Assembly: GCF_004341685.1 (NCBI RefSeq)
Contig: NZ_SMAA01000002.1
Span: forward strand, 62,001 to 126,000
DNA from: Pectinatus cerevisiiphilus
GTDB lineage: Bacteria > Bacillota > Negativicutes > Selenomonadales > Selenomonadaceae
DNA: 64,000 nucleotides
Reading direction: 5' to 3'
Part shown: positions 1-8,616 of the stretch, one piece after another
Numbering within the stretch: the stretch's first letter is position 1
How the letters are laid out: every line of letters begins with the position of its first letter
Notes under the pieces: generated by a model
What the model was told of the DNA's origin: nothing
Database searches by the model: none
What the model saw: only the letters and a program-made list of their open reading frames with translations
Made by a program: the position numbers and the translations under genes

Positions 1-3000
1 AGAACCGGTGGTCTGTCCTGTAAATTGTTTGTCCATATAATTCCATTCTATAAAAGTATTTAGTTTATTCTTAGGCCAGAGGTAATCAAGCCGGGCATTT
101 ATTACCCATTCCGGTGTATAGGAAATAGAAGTTTTATAGGATGCGCTGCTTCCTACACTACGCAGGGCATCAGCACCGGAGTATTCAGGTTTTTGCCAAG
201 TGGCGGCAAGATTGAGCGTGGTGCGGTGCCATTTCATATTATGGGTGAGTTCGATGCCGTGGATTTTTGCTTCATCCATCGGGAAATAGGTACTATGGGA
301 ATTCGGAACCACCGGTGTCCAGAGAGCAAACTGATTTTTTGCCCGGCGTTGGAACCATGTTAATACGGTGTCGGTATCAGCACCGGCTAATTTACCCTGC
401 CAATTTAGGCTGAAATCAAACTGGGTACCGTGTTCCCAGGTATTGCCGCCTCGTGTATCGAAAAATTCACCAGCACCAGCATTCGGTGCAATCGTTGCGC
501 CATCACCAAATAATTCGTAGAAATTTGGGTGGCGGTTATAGGTTCCCCAGGTCGTTTTGAAGCTCCAATGGTCGTTGAGCTGCTTTTGCAGGGCGGCACC
601 ACCTGAATACTTCCAGGAACGGTCATTATTGCTCATTGTCTGCATATCGACTTTGTCCAGGCGTATGATAGGTGTGAACTTAAAATCACCGGCATCGTTG
701 AGGGTAATGGTGTCCTGGATGTTGAAATGGTATTCATTTATTTTATACTGGTGTATGTATTGTAGACCGAGGTTTTCTAACATACTCCAATAGGTTTTTC
801 TGCCGCTGACATCGGCATCCATCGTTTCACGGCTCATATCACCGTGTATTTCCAATAGATGGTTGGCACCCATTTTATAACTGCTGTCCATGGCCAGATT
901 CCATTTTTTGGAGTGGTAATGAGCCCAGAGACCACCGGGAGAGGTAATATCCTGCATGCCACCGTTGGCTTCCGGATTTTTTATACCTGCATCCTGTAAC
1001 GCCTGGTAACGTTTATAATAACCTGTATTGAGATAATCTTTTTTGTTATCGAGGTAGCTCAACTGCCAGCCAAAGTCAAGCTTGCCGAAAGTATCGCGTC
1101 GGCCAACGAGAAATTCTTTTTGGTGTGTATCTTGTGTGCTGTCCCAAAATCCTTTTTCATAATTTTCTGGCCGCCAGTAAAGTAATGTTGCAGGCAAAAG
1201 CGGATCAGGAGGAAGATTTTTGTCAAAGAGCTCACCAACATTGGCAGGAAGGTTTTCGTGTAAATCTTTCCAGGATATTTTTGCCATCCAGTGATCGTCC
1301 TGCCACTTGAGCATGCCGTTATTATTTTGGTAACCATTGCTTTGGCGTTTTATATTCTGTGGGTCACCGCCTGCCATATTTGGATACAAATAATGAGGTG
1401 TAAAATCGTAGTCACCCCGCCAAATATCACGCTGGTAGGTAGCCAGCAGGCTGCCATCGCCAAGTGGTGTCGTCAGTTGGTAGGTACCGTTATAGCCACC
1501 ATAGGATTTAAAGCCCTGGGTTATGGAGCCGCCTAGTTTATTCGGTTTTTTGGTGACGATATTGATGACGCCGCCGATCGGTGCACCGGCAAAACGGGCT
1601 GGCACATAGCCGCGGTATACTTCGATACGTTCGACATTATCGACCGGCAATGCGGATAAATTGACGGCGCTTTCACCGTTGAGGTTCATCGGCACACCAT
1701 CGACATAAACGTTGACTTGTGCACCGGTAGCACCACGCACGCGGGCTACCGTATAATGTCCTGTGCCGGATACTTTCTGGACATAAAGGCCGGGGACGCT
1801 CTGTAACATAGCCGGCAGATCTTTTTGTTCACCTTTGTATTGGTCTGTATAAACAACGGATACCTGTCCCGGACTTAGCTGGTTTTCCCATTCGGGGCGT
1901 TTGGCTTCTACTGTGACACTGCCAAGATCAAAGGAAGGCATTCCTGTAGTATTATTATCAGTAGAAGAAACAGCGGGTGCTGTTTGAACCTGTTGTGGTT
2001 CTGTATTGTCTGTTGTTGCTATGGCTGTTGAAGAAACTGTAGTCGGTGATGGAGCTATCGGCTGAGTCGGTTTGTTTTCGTTAACTACCGCGGTAGAGTT
2101 TACTTTAGCAGCGGGAACTGGCTGAGCAAGTTTTTCAGTGGAGATATTGTTCCCTGCGGGAGCACCGATGACCATAGTAGGTGTGTGGGCATTACTATAG
2201 TTTGATATATTTTCTGCCGGTTGGTTTTCTCCGTTTACGACGGCTGTTTTAGCAGCTGTTTTTTTCCGGCTGGGAGCGCCAAACCCGTCCCAGGTGAAAT
2301 CAAGCCGTCCATTGATGCTCCAGTTGTTGCCCGTATTTTGTCCCGCTGTCCTAGCAAATTCCAGATTGAGTTTACCATTAGGGGAAATGCGGTAATCAGT
2401 GCCTAGTTTTAACTCCAGCCAAGTATCATTACCATTGTTTGTGGCAATAGGACGCTGCTGGTAACCGTAAAAGGCATTTATATCCTGGTCACCGGCAAAC
2501 TCATGCATAAGACCGACGCTGCCATAGACATCACCCCTTGTGCCAATGTCACGACCCATGCGCAGGCGCAGCCGTCCGGTAGTATTATTGTAAGATTTCT
2601 GGTCGATGCCGAGATGGTTGCTGAGCTTATAATGGGTGGAGTCAACAGTACCGAAGAAGAGCGCAGCCGCCGGTTCATACCACCAACCACCGCTTAATTC
2701 ATTGCGTTTGCCGTATTGGATGCCGGCATTATATCCCCAGGCACTGTAATCACCTGTTACCTTACCACTGGCACCGGTGCCATCACCAAGATTGGCATAG
2801 ATATTGTAGTCATTGCTGAGGCGGTCGGCCGTGATGCCGGCATCAAGGAAATGCCCCTTATCACCTACCCAGCTGCCATATATACCTACAGCCATACTGT
2901 CCTGGTTGCCGCTGCCCGCGGAAGTGCCGGAGCTGCCCTTTACTTTGCTCAGGAAAAACCCCGTATAAACTTTGCCGTTATAAAACTTTTTGTTTAAAAG

Positions 3001-4998
3001 CTTATCGTAGCCACCCTGCCAGCCTGTGTAATTTTGGCTCAGGCTGTTACCATAAGCGCCACTGCCGTTTAGCTTGCCATGCCATACCTGTCCCCAGGTA
3101 TTTTCGTGGCCGTCGGGGACATCCTTTTTATAGCGGGCGTGCAGGTCGTCAGTACGGCGGAACATATTGAGATAATTTTCCCGCCAGAGGTTATGTGTCA
3201 GCAGTGAATTGTCGCTGACTGCTTTACCGGTACTGGACATCTCTCCTGTGTCGGCAAAACTGTAACCGCTTAGGTACCAAGCTGTCCCTGTCTTATTGGC
3301 AGGATTATTGGGATCGGTAAAATAATTGTCTGCTTTGACTATGTATGGCGTTATCTCATAAGTGCTGAATACACCGTCAGCCAGTGATTTTCTGGCAAGT
3401 ACATTGAAATATTGGTCACCGTGCAAAATACCTACTAATACCGGTACGTTGCCTTTTTCCACAGAATAATTGTCTTTGTTGAGGATTACATCACCGGCAG
3501 GCAGGATACCAATACCGGGCACCCAGCCCAGCTCGATGTACAGATCGGTCTTGCCGCCGCTGGCTGGGGCGGCATCGGTTATATAGACACTGTCTGTATG
3601 GCCGCTGCTGAACTTCATTGCTGAGTTGTAGTCGTTTGGAGTCACATAACCAAGGTCGTAGTTGTAATCAATGGAACCTGAACTGGGATTTCTTCCTTTA
3701 TGCTGTAAGGAGGCATCCATGACATAGTTACCAAGACGGAAGGTGGTGCCTTCACCCAGGGAGGCATTGTCCACATACATGATACGGTTGGGATTAAGGG
3801 CATAGCCATGATATTTGTCTGTCGGGTTACCATTCTCATCGAGATAAAAACCATTGTCATAGGCTGAATAAACGAGTGAATTATAACCACCAACTGTATT
3901 GGCATAGGTCAGGTCAATGACGGAGTTTTTTCCTGTAGTTAAGTTACCCACAGTTATTGCAGTATATTGGTTGTCGGCAACTGGAGTTTTATGATCCGTT
4001 ACGGCAGTGTTGTCCCAGCTAACATCACCTGTTTGACCTGTATCATCTACTACATTACCATTGGCATCTAGGTTCCAATATTGGGGAACTGTTACTTTAT
4101 CATTAAAAAGGCCTGTCTGTGATTGTACATATATAACCCTGTCCATAGGCCGCCAACGGCTGCCGTTGCTAATATTCTTTGAATCATATGAGTGGGCAGG
4201 TGTTGATGTATTTGAATTAAATGATCGATTGTTTTTAAAGAGTTCCCAGTTTTGGGTGGGTAACGAGTCAGAGGATATGTTACTGATATTATCATCTGAT
4301 ACAGTAAGTGCATCTGAGTTCCAACCTGAGGTAGGGATATCCTTGATTTTTGATAGGTCATTGATTTTGGCAAGCTGGAAGTTAGGCAGGTATTTTTTTA
4401 GAAAATCTTTTAATTTGTCTTGGTCACCTGATTTTATAATATCGTATAATTCTTTTTGGCGGTTAGCGGTCAGTAAATCGCTGGTACCATTCCCAGTTTC
4501 ATCATTAACAAAATTACGGAGAATCAGCTCAAGGTTAACCGCTGTTCCTAGTGTCGTCTTACCGTCTGTTGCATAAGCTACACGTTTGTTGCCATTGACA
4601 TCAGTAAAGATAATAGCATTGTAATCACTACCGGTCTTACTATTTATAGCTTTTATTAAAGCAGGAAATCCTAAACCAAACCCATCTTTTCCTTGCAATT
4701 GATAATCATTGCCATCGTAATTTGTAATTGCATTACCAGCGATTTGTATAACATTGGCGGTACCATTTACATCATTGGCACTGGTTATGTTTCTATCACT
4801 AAAAGCATCTTCGGATCTACCTTGGTTATTATCTGTTAACTGACCATTTGTATCGCTGACATCTGTTACCTCGTCAGCTGCCCATGCTTTTGGCATGTAG
4901 ATTGTTACCCCTAATGATAAGGCTATCAGTAGAGGCAGCAGATTCCTTTTATTATGGTATAAATGATTGTTCTTGGCAGTGTTTTTAATTCTGTTCAT
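1..4998 (-). CDS. Autotransporter-TonB-dependent receptor fusion, copy 1 (3' end beyond window)
   Basis: An outer-membrane protein, open from the ATG at 4998 to the window edge (1666 codons). Aligned with copy 2 at 8617-13878, about 80 C-terminal residues are missing. Order: signal peptide ending near 'PKAWA', autotransporter passenger (about residues 40-650), autotransporter beta-barrel (about 650-905), Pro/Thr-rich linker, a TonB-box-like 'SVTVEAKR' (near 1035), plug, and TonB receptor barrel. The passenger should be displayed outside while the receptor imports a ligand using TonB energy. Two cobalamin riboswitches upstream make a corrinoid the likely ligand (inference). The frame relation to copy 2 is constant throughout, so I see no frameshift. 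From the plug onwards it is nearly identical to copy 2; the N-terminal 200 residues are more diverged. Confidence 0.88.
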   Translation of the reverse strand, partial: MNRIKNTAKNNHLYHNKRNLLPLLIALSLGVTIYMPKAWAADEVTDVSDTNGQLTDNNQGRSEDAFSDRNITSANDVNGTANVIQIAGNAITNYDGNDYQLQGKDGFGLGFPALIKAINSKTGSDYNAIIFTDVNGNKRVAYATDGKTTLGTAVNLELILRNFVNDETGNGTSDLLTANRQKELYDIIKSGDQDKLKDFLKKYLPNFQLAKINDLSKIKDIPTSGWNSDALTVSDDNISNISSDSLPTQNWELFKNNRSFNSNTSTPAHSYDSKNISNGSRWRPMDRVIYVQSQTGLFNDKVTVPQYWNLDANGNVVDDTGQTGDVSWDNTAVTDHKTPVADNQYTAITVGNLTTGKNSVIDLTYANTVGGYNSLVYSAYDNGFYLDENGNPTDKYHGYALNPNRIMYVDNASLGEGTTFRLGNYVMDASLQHKGRNPSSGSIDYNYDLGYVTPNDYNSAMKFSSGHTDSVYITDAAPASGGKTDLYIELGWVPGIGILPAGDVILNKDNYSVEKGNVPVLVGILHGDQYFNVLARKSLADGVFSTYEITPYIVKADNYFTDPNNPANKTGTAWYLSGYSFADTGEMSSTGKAVSDNSLLTHNLWRENYLNMFRRTDDLHARYKKDVPDGHENTWGQVWHGKLNGSGAYGNSLSQNYTGWQGGYDKLLNKKFYNGKVYTGFFLSKVKGSSGTSAGSGNQDSMAVGIYGSWVGDKGHFLDAGITADRLSNDYNIYANLGDGTGASGKVTGDYSAWGYNAGIQYGKRNELSGGWWYEPAAALFFGTVDSTHYKLSNHLGIDQKSYNNTTGRLRLRMGRDIGTRGDVYGSVGLMHEFAGDQDINAFYGYQQRPIATNNGNDTWLELKLGTDYRISPNGKLNLEFARTAGQNTGNNWSINGRLDFTWDGFGAPSRKKTAAKTAVVNGENQPAENISNYSNAHTPTMVIGAPAGNNISTEKLAQPVPAAKVNSTAVVNENKPTQPIAPSPTTVSSTAIATTDNTEPQQVQTAPAVSSTDNNTTGMPSFDLGSVTVEAKRPEWENQLSPGQVSVVYTDQYKGEQKDLPAMLQSVPGLYVQKVSGTGHYTVARVRGATGAQVNVYVDGVPMNLNGESAVNLSALPVDNVERIEVYRGYVPARFAGAPIGGVINIVTKKPNKLGGSITQGFKSYGGYNGTYQLTTPLGDGSLLATYQRDIWRGDYDFTPHYLYPNMAGGDPQNIKRQSNGYQNNNGMLKWQDDHWMAKISWKDLHENLPANVGELFDKNLPPDPLLPATLLYWRPENYEKGFWDSTQDTHQKEFLVGRRDTFGKLDFGWQLSYLDNKKDYLNTGYYKRYQALQDAGIKNPEANGGMQDITSPGGLWAHYHSKKWNLAMDSSYKMGANHLLEIHGDMSRETMDADVSGRKTYWSMLENLGLQYIHQYKINEYHFNIQDTITLNDAGDFKFTPIIRLDKVDMQTMSNNDRSWKYSGGAALQKQLNDHWSFKTTWGTYNRHPNFYELFGDGATIAPNAGAGEFFDTRGGNTWEHGTQFDFSLNWQGKLAGADTDTVLTWFQRRAKNQFALWTPVVPNSHSTYFPMDEAKIHGIELTHNMKWHRTTLNLAATWQKPEYSGADALRSVGSSASYKTSISYTPEWVINARLDYLWPKNKLNTFIEWNYMDKQFTGQTTGS

Positions 4999-5170
4999 AC
5001 GGGCATACCTACCCTGGCTGTTGGTTGATTGTGATTCGTCATATAAATAACCTCTTTTTATAAATTTGTGATAAGTATAAGTTCGTTTTCTAACTTGTTT
5101 GCATAGCTGGTGAAGTTATGTTTTGCAGGTTTTCATCAACAATCTCCTCCTAATTGCATTTATATAGAAA

Positions 5171-5208
5171 ATAAAAAAACTGCCGTATGGTTTTGCCGAT
5201 ACAGCGGT
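5171..5208 (-). terminator. Intrinsic terminator of the second cobalamin riboswitch
   Basis: On the minus strand, a GC-rich stem of about 12 pairs (ACCGCTGTATCGG against CCATACGGCAGT, one mismatch and one bulge) with loop CAAAA is followed by TTTTTTTATTTT. It lies between the riboswitch at 5348-5505 and the receptor gene, so it is the probable expression platform. Confidence 0.8.
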
Positions 5209-5347
5209 TTTTCTGTTCGGCGGATAAATGCAGCCAGGTTTTTAATAAAAAGGGATAACCTTAATAGACCTCTTCATACACAGTTTTGTGATGGTTCGGT
5301 TTGGCTGTATTTATCCGCCCGTCTTTCGCAGGTTTATATGGATGCTG

Positions 5348-5505
5348 AAAACAGTTGGTGCTCCGACTCGGTATCAATATTTATCTGCCCCTTTGCAAGA
5401 GGTTCCTTTTAGGATTGGCAGATGAACTACTCCTTACGGTTGCGGGACAGCTCCGGTTTTGCACCGGATTCCCCATAAAAATTCTTTGTTAGAATTACCT
5501 GTTTT
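5348..5505 (-). ncRNA. Cobalamin riboswitch B (second of a tandem pair)
   Basis: The minus strand shows GGGAATCCGGTGCAAA, a complementary CCGGAGC, then GTCCCGCAACCGTAA, which is the conserved cobalamin core with a variant B12 box. A GAGTCGGAGCACC element lies near the 3' end, and the outer stem can form from AAAACAG and CTGTTTT. It is clearly different in sequence from riboswitch A and has no counterpart upstream of copy 2. Confidence 0.82.
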
Positions 5506-5533
5506 CCATTAATTCTGTTATTAAATTGGCGGT

Positions 5534-5567
5534 AATAAAAAAGCCCTCATCTACAATAGATGAAGGC
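5534..5567 (-). terminator. Intrinsic terminator of cobalamin riboswitch A
   Basis: Minus-strand hairpin GCCTTCATCTA / TAGATGAGGGC with a three-base loop, followed by TTTTTTATT. It sits between the two tandem riboswitches. An almost identical hairpin follows the riboswitch of copy 2 (14111-14142). Confidence 0.88.
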
Positions 5568-5672
5568 TATAACGGCACATTTCGTTTACGACAGTAAAAG
5601 ATAATACTGCCGGTACGAAATCCCCTCCCCATCGTTCGTAGGTATAAGCATCAATGATGCTAACGGTGATTG

Positions 5673-5826
5673 TCAAACAGGCAGTTCTTCTGGCTCGGAT
5701 TCATTGCTCATCACACCTTCTCGGGAAAACTCCCAATGGTATCTTGTGATTTGCTCGTCCTTACAGCGGCGGGACCGCTCCGGCTTTGTACCGGATTCCC
5801 TATTAAGCCCTTACGGGCACCTGTTC
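5673..5826 (-). ncRNA. Cobalamin riboswitch A (first of a tandem pair)
   Basis: Minus strand: AGGTGCCC..GGGCTTAATAGGGAATCCGGT, CCGGAGCGGTCCCGCC, GCTGTAA, then GAGCCAGAAGAACTGCCTGTTT. These are the canonical pieces of an adenosylcobalamin-type riboswitch, closed by AACAGG / CCTGTT. It controls the receptor gene at 1-4998 with its own terminator. The copy at 14247-14400 is nearly identical. Confidence 0.93.
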
Positions 5827-5880
5827 CCAATTTACTAAATATCATTAATAGTTATATAAACAATAACTATCGACTAACTA

Positions 5881-5909
5881 ATGGTAACATAAAATATTAT
5901 TGTTGTCAA
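5881..5909 (-). promoter_or_regulatory. Sigma-70-type promoter for the tandem-riboswitch leader
   Basis: Minus strand: -35 TTGACA at 5909-5904, 17-bp spacer, -10 TACCAT at 5886-5881. This starts transcription about 50 bases upstream of riboswitch A. Confidence 0.65.
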
Positions 5910-6320
5910 CATGAGCAATTTAATCTCTTACGGCAAACATATATATGTTAAATTCACTTTTTAATAAAAACTAGCAAAATATTTCTAGATAAAGCAGGCG
6001 CCTATTTACATAAAAGACTTAATCATTCATTTAAAGTGTATACCTGAAATTATTTTTTACAAAAAAAGAGCATAAAACGAAATCCATTACAATTAAAGTT
6101 TTTACAACTCAAAAGAAAGGATAGATATTTTATGCTCAATAAGAACTGAACTATAAAATTATTAGATTTAAAAGGAGGCAACGCAATAAGGAAAGTGGTA
6201 ATACATTTATTATCTGTTTACAGGTGAAATCGTATATACGCCCATAGTGTAAGAGGAAAATAAAGAAGATAGATGATTTAGATTAGAAAAAGTAAAAAAT
6301 TTATATAATACAATTTATAA
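5910..6320. other. Intergenic region without a recognised gene
   Basis: A 411-base AT-rich stretch between the end of the gene at 6321-6938 and the riboswitch promoter. It has a Shine-Dalgarno-like AAAAGGAGG on the plus strand near 6171 but no substantial reading frame after it. An inverted pair (AGAGCATAAAA near 6067, TTTTATGCTC near 6130) is too far apart to be a convincing terminator. No function is assigned. Confidence 0.5.
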
Positions 6321-6938
6321 TCAGGAGTTTTCATCTTCCCGTTTTAATTGTCCCAAGGGTACTTGTTGCAAGGTCTGCCACATTAATTCAGCAAAGCTGT
6401 GTTCGGGTATAGGTTTCCATGCAGATTTCGTTGCCGTTTCTGCAAGTAGGCGGCCTTTATCTGTGTAAACGTCAGTTTTTAATTCACGGTACAGTTTACC
6501 ATGCATGTTAAATAATAATGTTTGTACACAATAGGCTGTCTTTTCGTCTTTTCCCAGTTGGGCTGCATACAGTGTCATATTAAAATAGTCAAGAAGTTTT
6601 TCATTGACAAAGAAAGTCTTTATATCTACCTGTAAAATGTTTTTATCTGTATTACCGAAAGGATCTTTCGTCGCAAAGATTCTGTTTTTGTCAAAATAAT
6701 AGATACCAATAGAATTGTCCATGAGTTGTGTCCAACGTAATGCTTCTTTTTCCGCAGCCGTTTCGGCAGGAGGAAGAACACTTATCTGCCAGTTCAGGGC
6801 ATCATTTTGGGCGTCTTCTGCATAGACAGAACCGGGATATAATAAAAAAATAGCAAATAATATTACGAAATATTTATGTAGATAATATTTTTGGGAAAAA
6901 GATGTGTTTTCAGTGTTTTTTATAGAAGTTTTTTGCAT
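6321..6938 (-). CDS. Small exported protein, last gene of the copy-2 receptor operon
   Basis: I do not recognise the family with certainty. The 205-residue product begins 'MQKTSIKNTENTSFSQ', followed by a hydrophobic segment (about 24-40) ending in 'VYAEDAQ', a probable signal peptide; the mature part is about 165 residues with one cysteine. The start was placed at 6938 because AAAGGTGAAG precedes it, and because the in-frame upstream ATG at 6998 lies in a hairpin. Its pattern (short exported, W and YYD motifs near the N-terminus, 'YRELKTDVYTDKG') resembles the small surface-adhesin-E-like proteins common in Negativicutes; this is tentative. It follows the propeller gene in the same orientation and is probably co-transcribed. 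Its own upstream region is part of a 161-bp tandem duplication. Confidence 0.7.
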   Translation of the reverse strand: MQKTSIKNTENTSFSQKYYLHKYFVILFAIFLLYPGSVYAEDAQNDALNWQISVLPPAETAAEKEALRWTQLMDNSIGIYYFDKNRIFATKDPFGNTDKNILQVDIKTFFVNEKLLDYFNMTLYAAQLGKDEKTAYCVQTLLFNMHGKLYRELKTDVYTDKGRLLAETATKSAWKPIPEHSFAELMWQTLQQVPLGQLKREDENS

Positions 6939-7250
6939 GATGTTAGCCACTTCACCTTTATTAAAATTTGCCGCACTAGTATAGGTATAGTGCGGCAAAG
7001 TATGGTAGTGTAGGGTAGTACTTATAAATATAGTTATTGATTTGGAACGTTTGTAAACGTTATCAAGTTTTGCCGAACTTTTTCAGAAGTTCTTTGCATG
7101 ATGTTGACCATTTTACCTTTATTAAAATTTGCCGCACTAATACAGTGCATAGTGCGGCAAAGTATGGTAGTGTATGGTAATATTTATAAATATGGTTACT
7201 GGCTTGAGGCGTTCGTAAACGTTATCAAGCTTTGCCGAACTTTTTGAGGA
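6934..7250. repeat. 161-bp tandem duplication at the junction of two genes
   Basis: The stretches starting near 6936 and 7097 match at a constant offset of 161 bases. Each contains a TTTGCCGCACT...AGTGCGGCAAA hairpin (6967-6999; 7128-7161), the ATGCAAARAACTTC start of the small exported gene, and the 3' end of the propeller gene. The inner unit therefore holds a start-codon remnant joined to a propeller-tail remnant reading ELLKKFGKT and stop. The hairpins may act as weak terminators or mRNA-end structures. Confidence 0.85.
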
Positions 7251-8517
7251 TTTCGCGCGGCAACATGATTTTGGCAAACTTGGTATGTCCACCACTTACA
7301 GCAGAACGGGATACACCGGCGGCCGCTGAATAAGGGATGACAACGGAGGCTGTGTTGAGCTGACCATAGGCAGTGGAAATGCCTAATCCTTGGGAGTCAC
7401 TGCTGTGGTCATTGGCATTGGCTCTTAATGTCAATGCAGTAGAGCTCATGTCCACGGCAGTATCAATAGTATAGACTAGTTTACCGGCAACAAACCAGAG
7501 AACTGCACCGTCATAAGCAAGCAACCACGTAGCACCAGATTCAACGGTGGCTGTGTAGTCACTGCTTCCGTCGAAAGTACCGTTAGTATATAAGCTTGAC
7601 TGCGGTGCTTTGACAAGTCTGTAGGTATACTGGGAAAAGTCATCGTTATAATTGGCTGTTAATACGTAAGCATCGCTGCCGACTAAAGCAACATCGATAT
7701 AATCACCAGTTTTTACAGGTGCTTCTTTGGGACCGATAGTTTGGATGACACTATTTTTTCCAAAATCAACAATCTGCAATTCTGAGGTATAGGGGCTGCC
7801 ATTATTACCACCAGCATTTTGGGGGCCACCATAACTGGTTATATAAGCATGGGTTCCAGCAGCGTCAATATTGAGCGAATTGGCATTGGTATTTAAGTTG
7901 TAAGTATTAATGGTTTTTCCGGAAAAATCAAGAATGACTAACTGTGAATCACCGTAATTAGCATAACTGCCGTCATCATTGATAAATAAGGCAGCGATAT
8001 AATCAGTGCCATCTATCGTTACTTTATCCATATCGACACCATGACCTTTTTTCCCTGCAAGCGGTGTATAAGTGTAAAAGGTGCTGGTGTAGGTGTAATC
8101 AGTCATATCTATTTTGACAATGGTATTTTGGTCGTAACCCATAATATACATGTCATTGCCATTGGTGACGATGCTGTAGGGGTTAGATGTTTGCCAGTTA
8201 TTACTGGTGGTGTCATCATTCGAAAAATATTTGTTAGGATCGAGTGTCCAGGTGCCCGCTACAGTTGGGTCAAAGACACCGTACTTTGTAAGACTATTAC
8301 TGAGATCATAATCGGCAACTAATGCTTTATTTGTGCTGCTTTGTTTAAAACTGAGTACACGCGGGTCATGGGTTTTAAACGGATCCTTGTCGATTTCGGT
8401 AACGACACCGGCATGCACTGCGCCGGTGCTGTCTACCTGGCTGATTGCCCCGTTTTGATTGGACGAAACATTGTAATCATTCATTACACCTGTTGCTAAT
8501 ACTGATGGATTGGCCAT
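7225..8517 (-). CDS. Propeller-like protein without signal peptide, between receptor and exported protein
   Basis: A 430-residue protein rich in Tyr, Asn, Asp, Thr and Gly with repeated beta units of the type 'SQLVILDF...GKTINTYNL' and 'SELQIVDFGKNSVIQTI', which suggests a beta-propeller; no family is assigned. The start is firm (AAAGGAGG ten bases before ATG), yet the N-terminus MANPSVLATGV has no signal peptide or lipobox. It starts 99 bases after the receptor-fusion stop and should be under the same cobalamin riboswitch. In Bacteroides a surface propeller (BtuG) binds B12 for the TonB receptor BtuB; an analogous partner role is an inference from position and fold only. How it would leave the cytoplasm is unexplained. 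The 3' end is duplicated downstream as a short remnant. Confidence 0.72.
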   Translation of the reverse strand: MANPSVLATGVMNDYNVSSNQNGAISQVDSTGAVHAGVVTEIDKDPFKTHDPRVLSFKQSSTNKALVADYDLSNSLTKYGVFDPTVAGTWTLDPNKYFSNDDTTSNNWQTSNPYSIVTNGNDMYIMGYDQNTIVKIDMTDYTYTSTFYTYTPLAGKKGHGVDMDKVTIDGTDYIAALFINDDGSYANYGDSQLVILDFSGKTINTYNLNTNANSLNIDAAGTHAYITSYGGPQNAGGNNGSPYTSELQIVDFGKNSVIQTIGPKEAPVKTGDYIDVALVGSDAYVLTANYNDDFSQYTYRLVKAPQSSLYTNGTFDGSSDYTATVESGATWLLAYDGAVLWFVAGKLVYTIDTAVDMSSTALTLRANANDHSSDSQGLGISTAYGQLNTASVVIPYSAAAGVSRSAVSGGHTKFAKIMLPREILKKFGKA

Positions 8518-8616
8518 TTTATATTCCTCCTTTAGAATATACCATAAATTAATAGATGAAAGTATTAGTTTGAATCTTTATGTTCCCAATGGAACCACCC
8601 CCTTAAATTTGTACTA

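Noticed and set aside
1-4998. Possible frameshift or pseudogene in receptor copy 1
   Set aside because: The offset between its frame and the shadow frames is the same as in the intact copy 2 along the whole length, and the translated motifs follow without break, so only the window edge truncates it.
6067-6141. Distant inverted repeat AGAGCATAAAA / TTTTATGCTC as terminator
   Set aside because: The arms are more than 50 bases apart and the stem is AT-rich, so it is not convincing.
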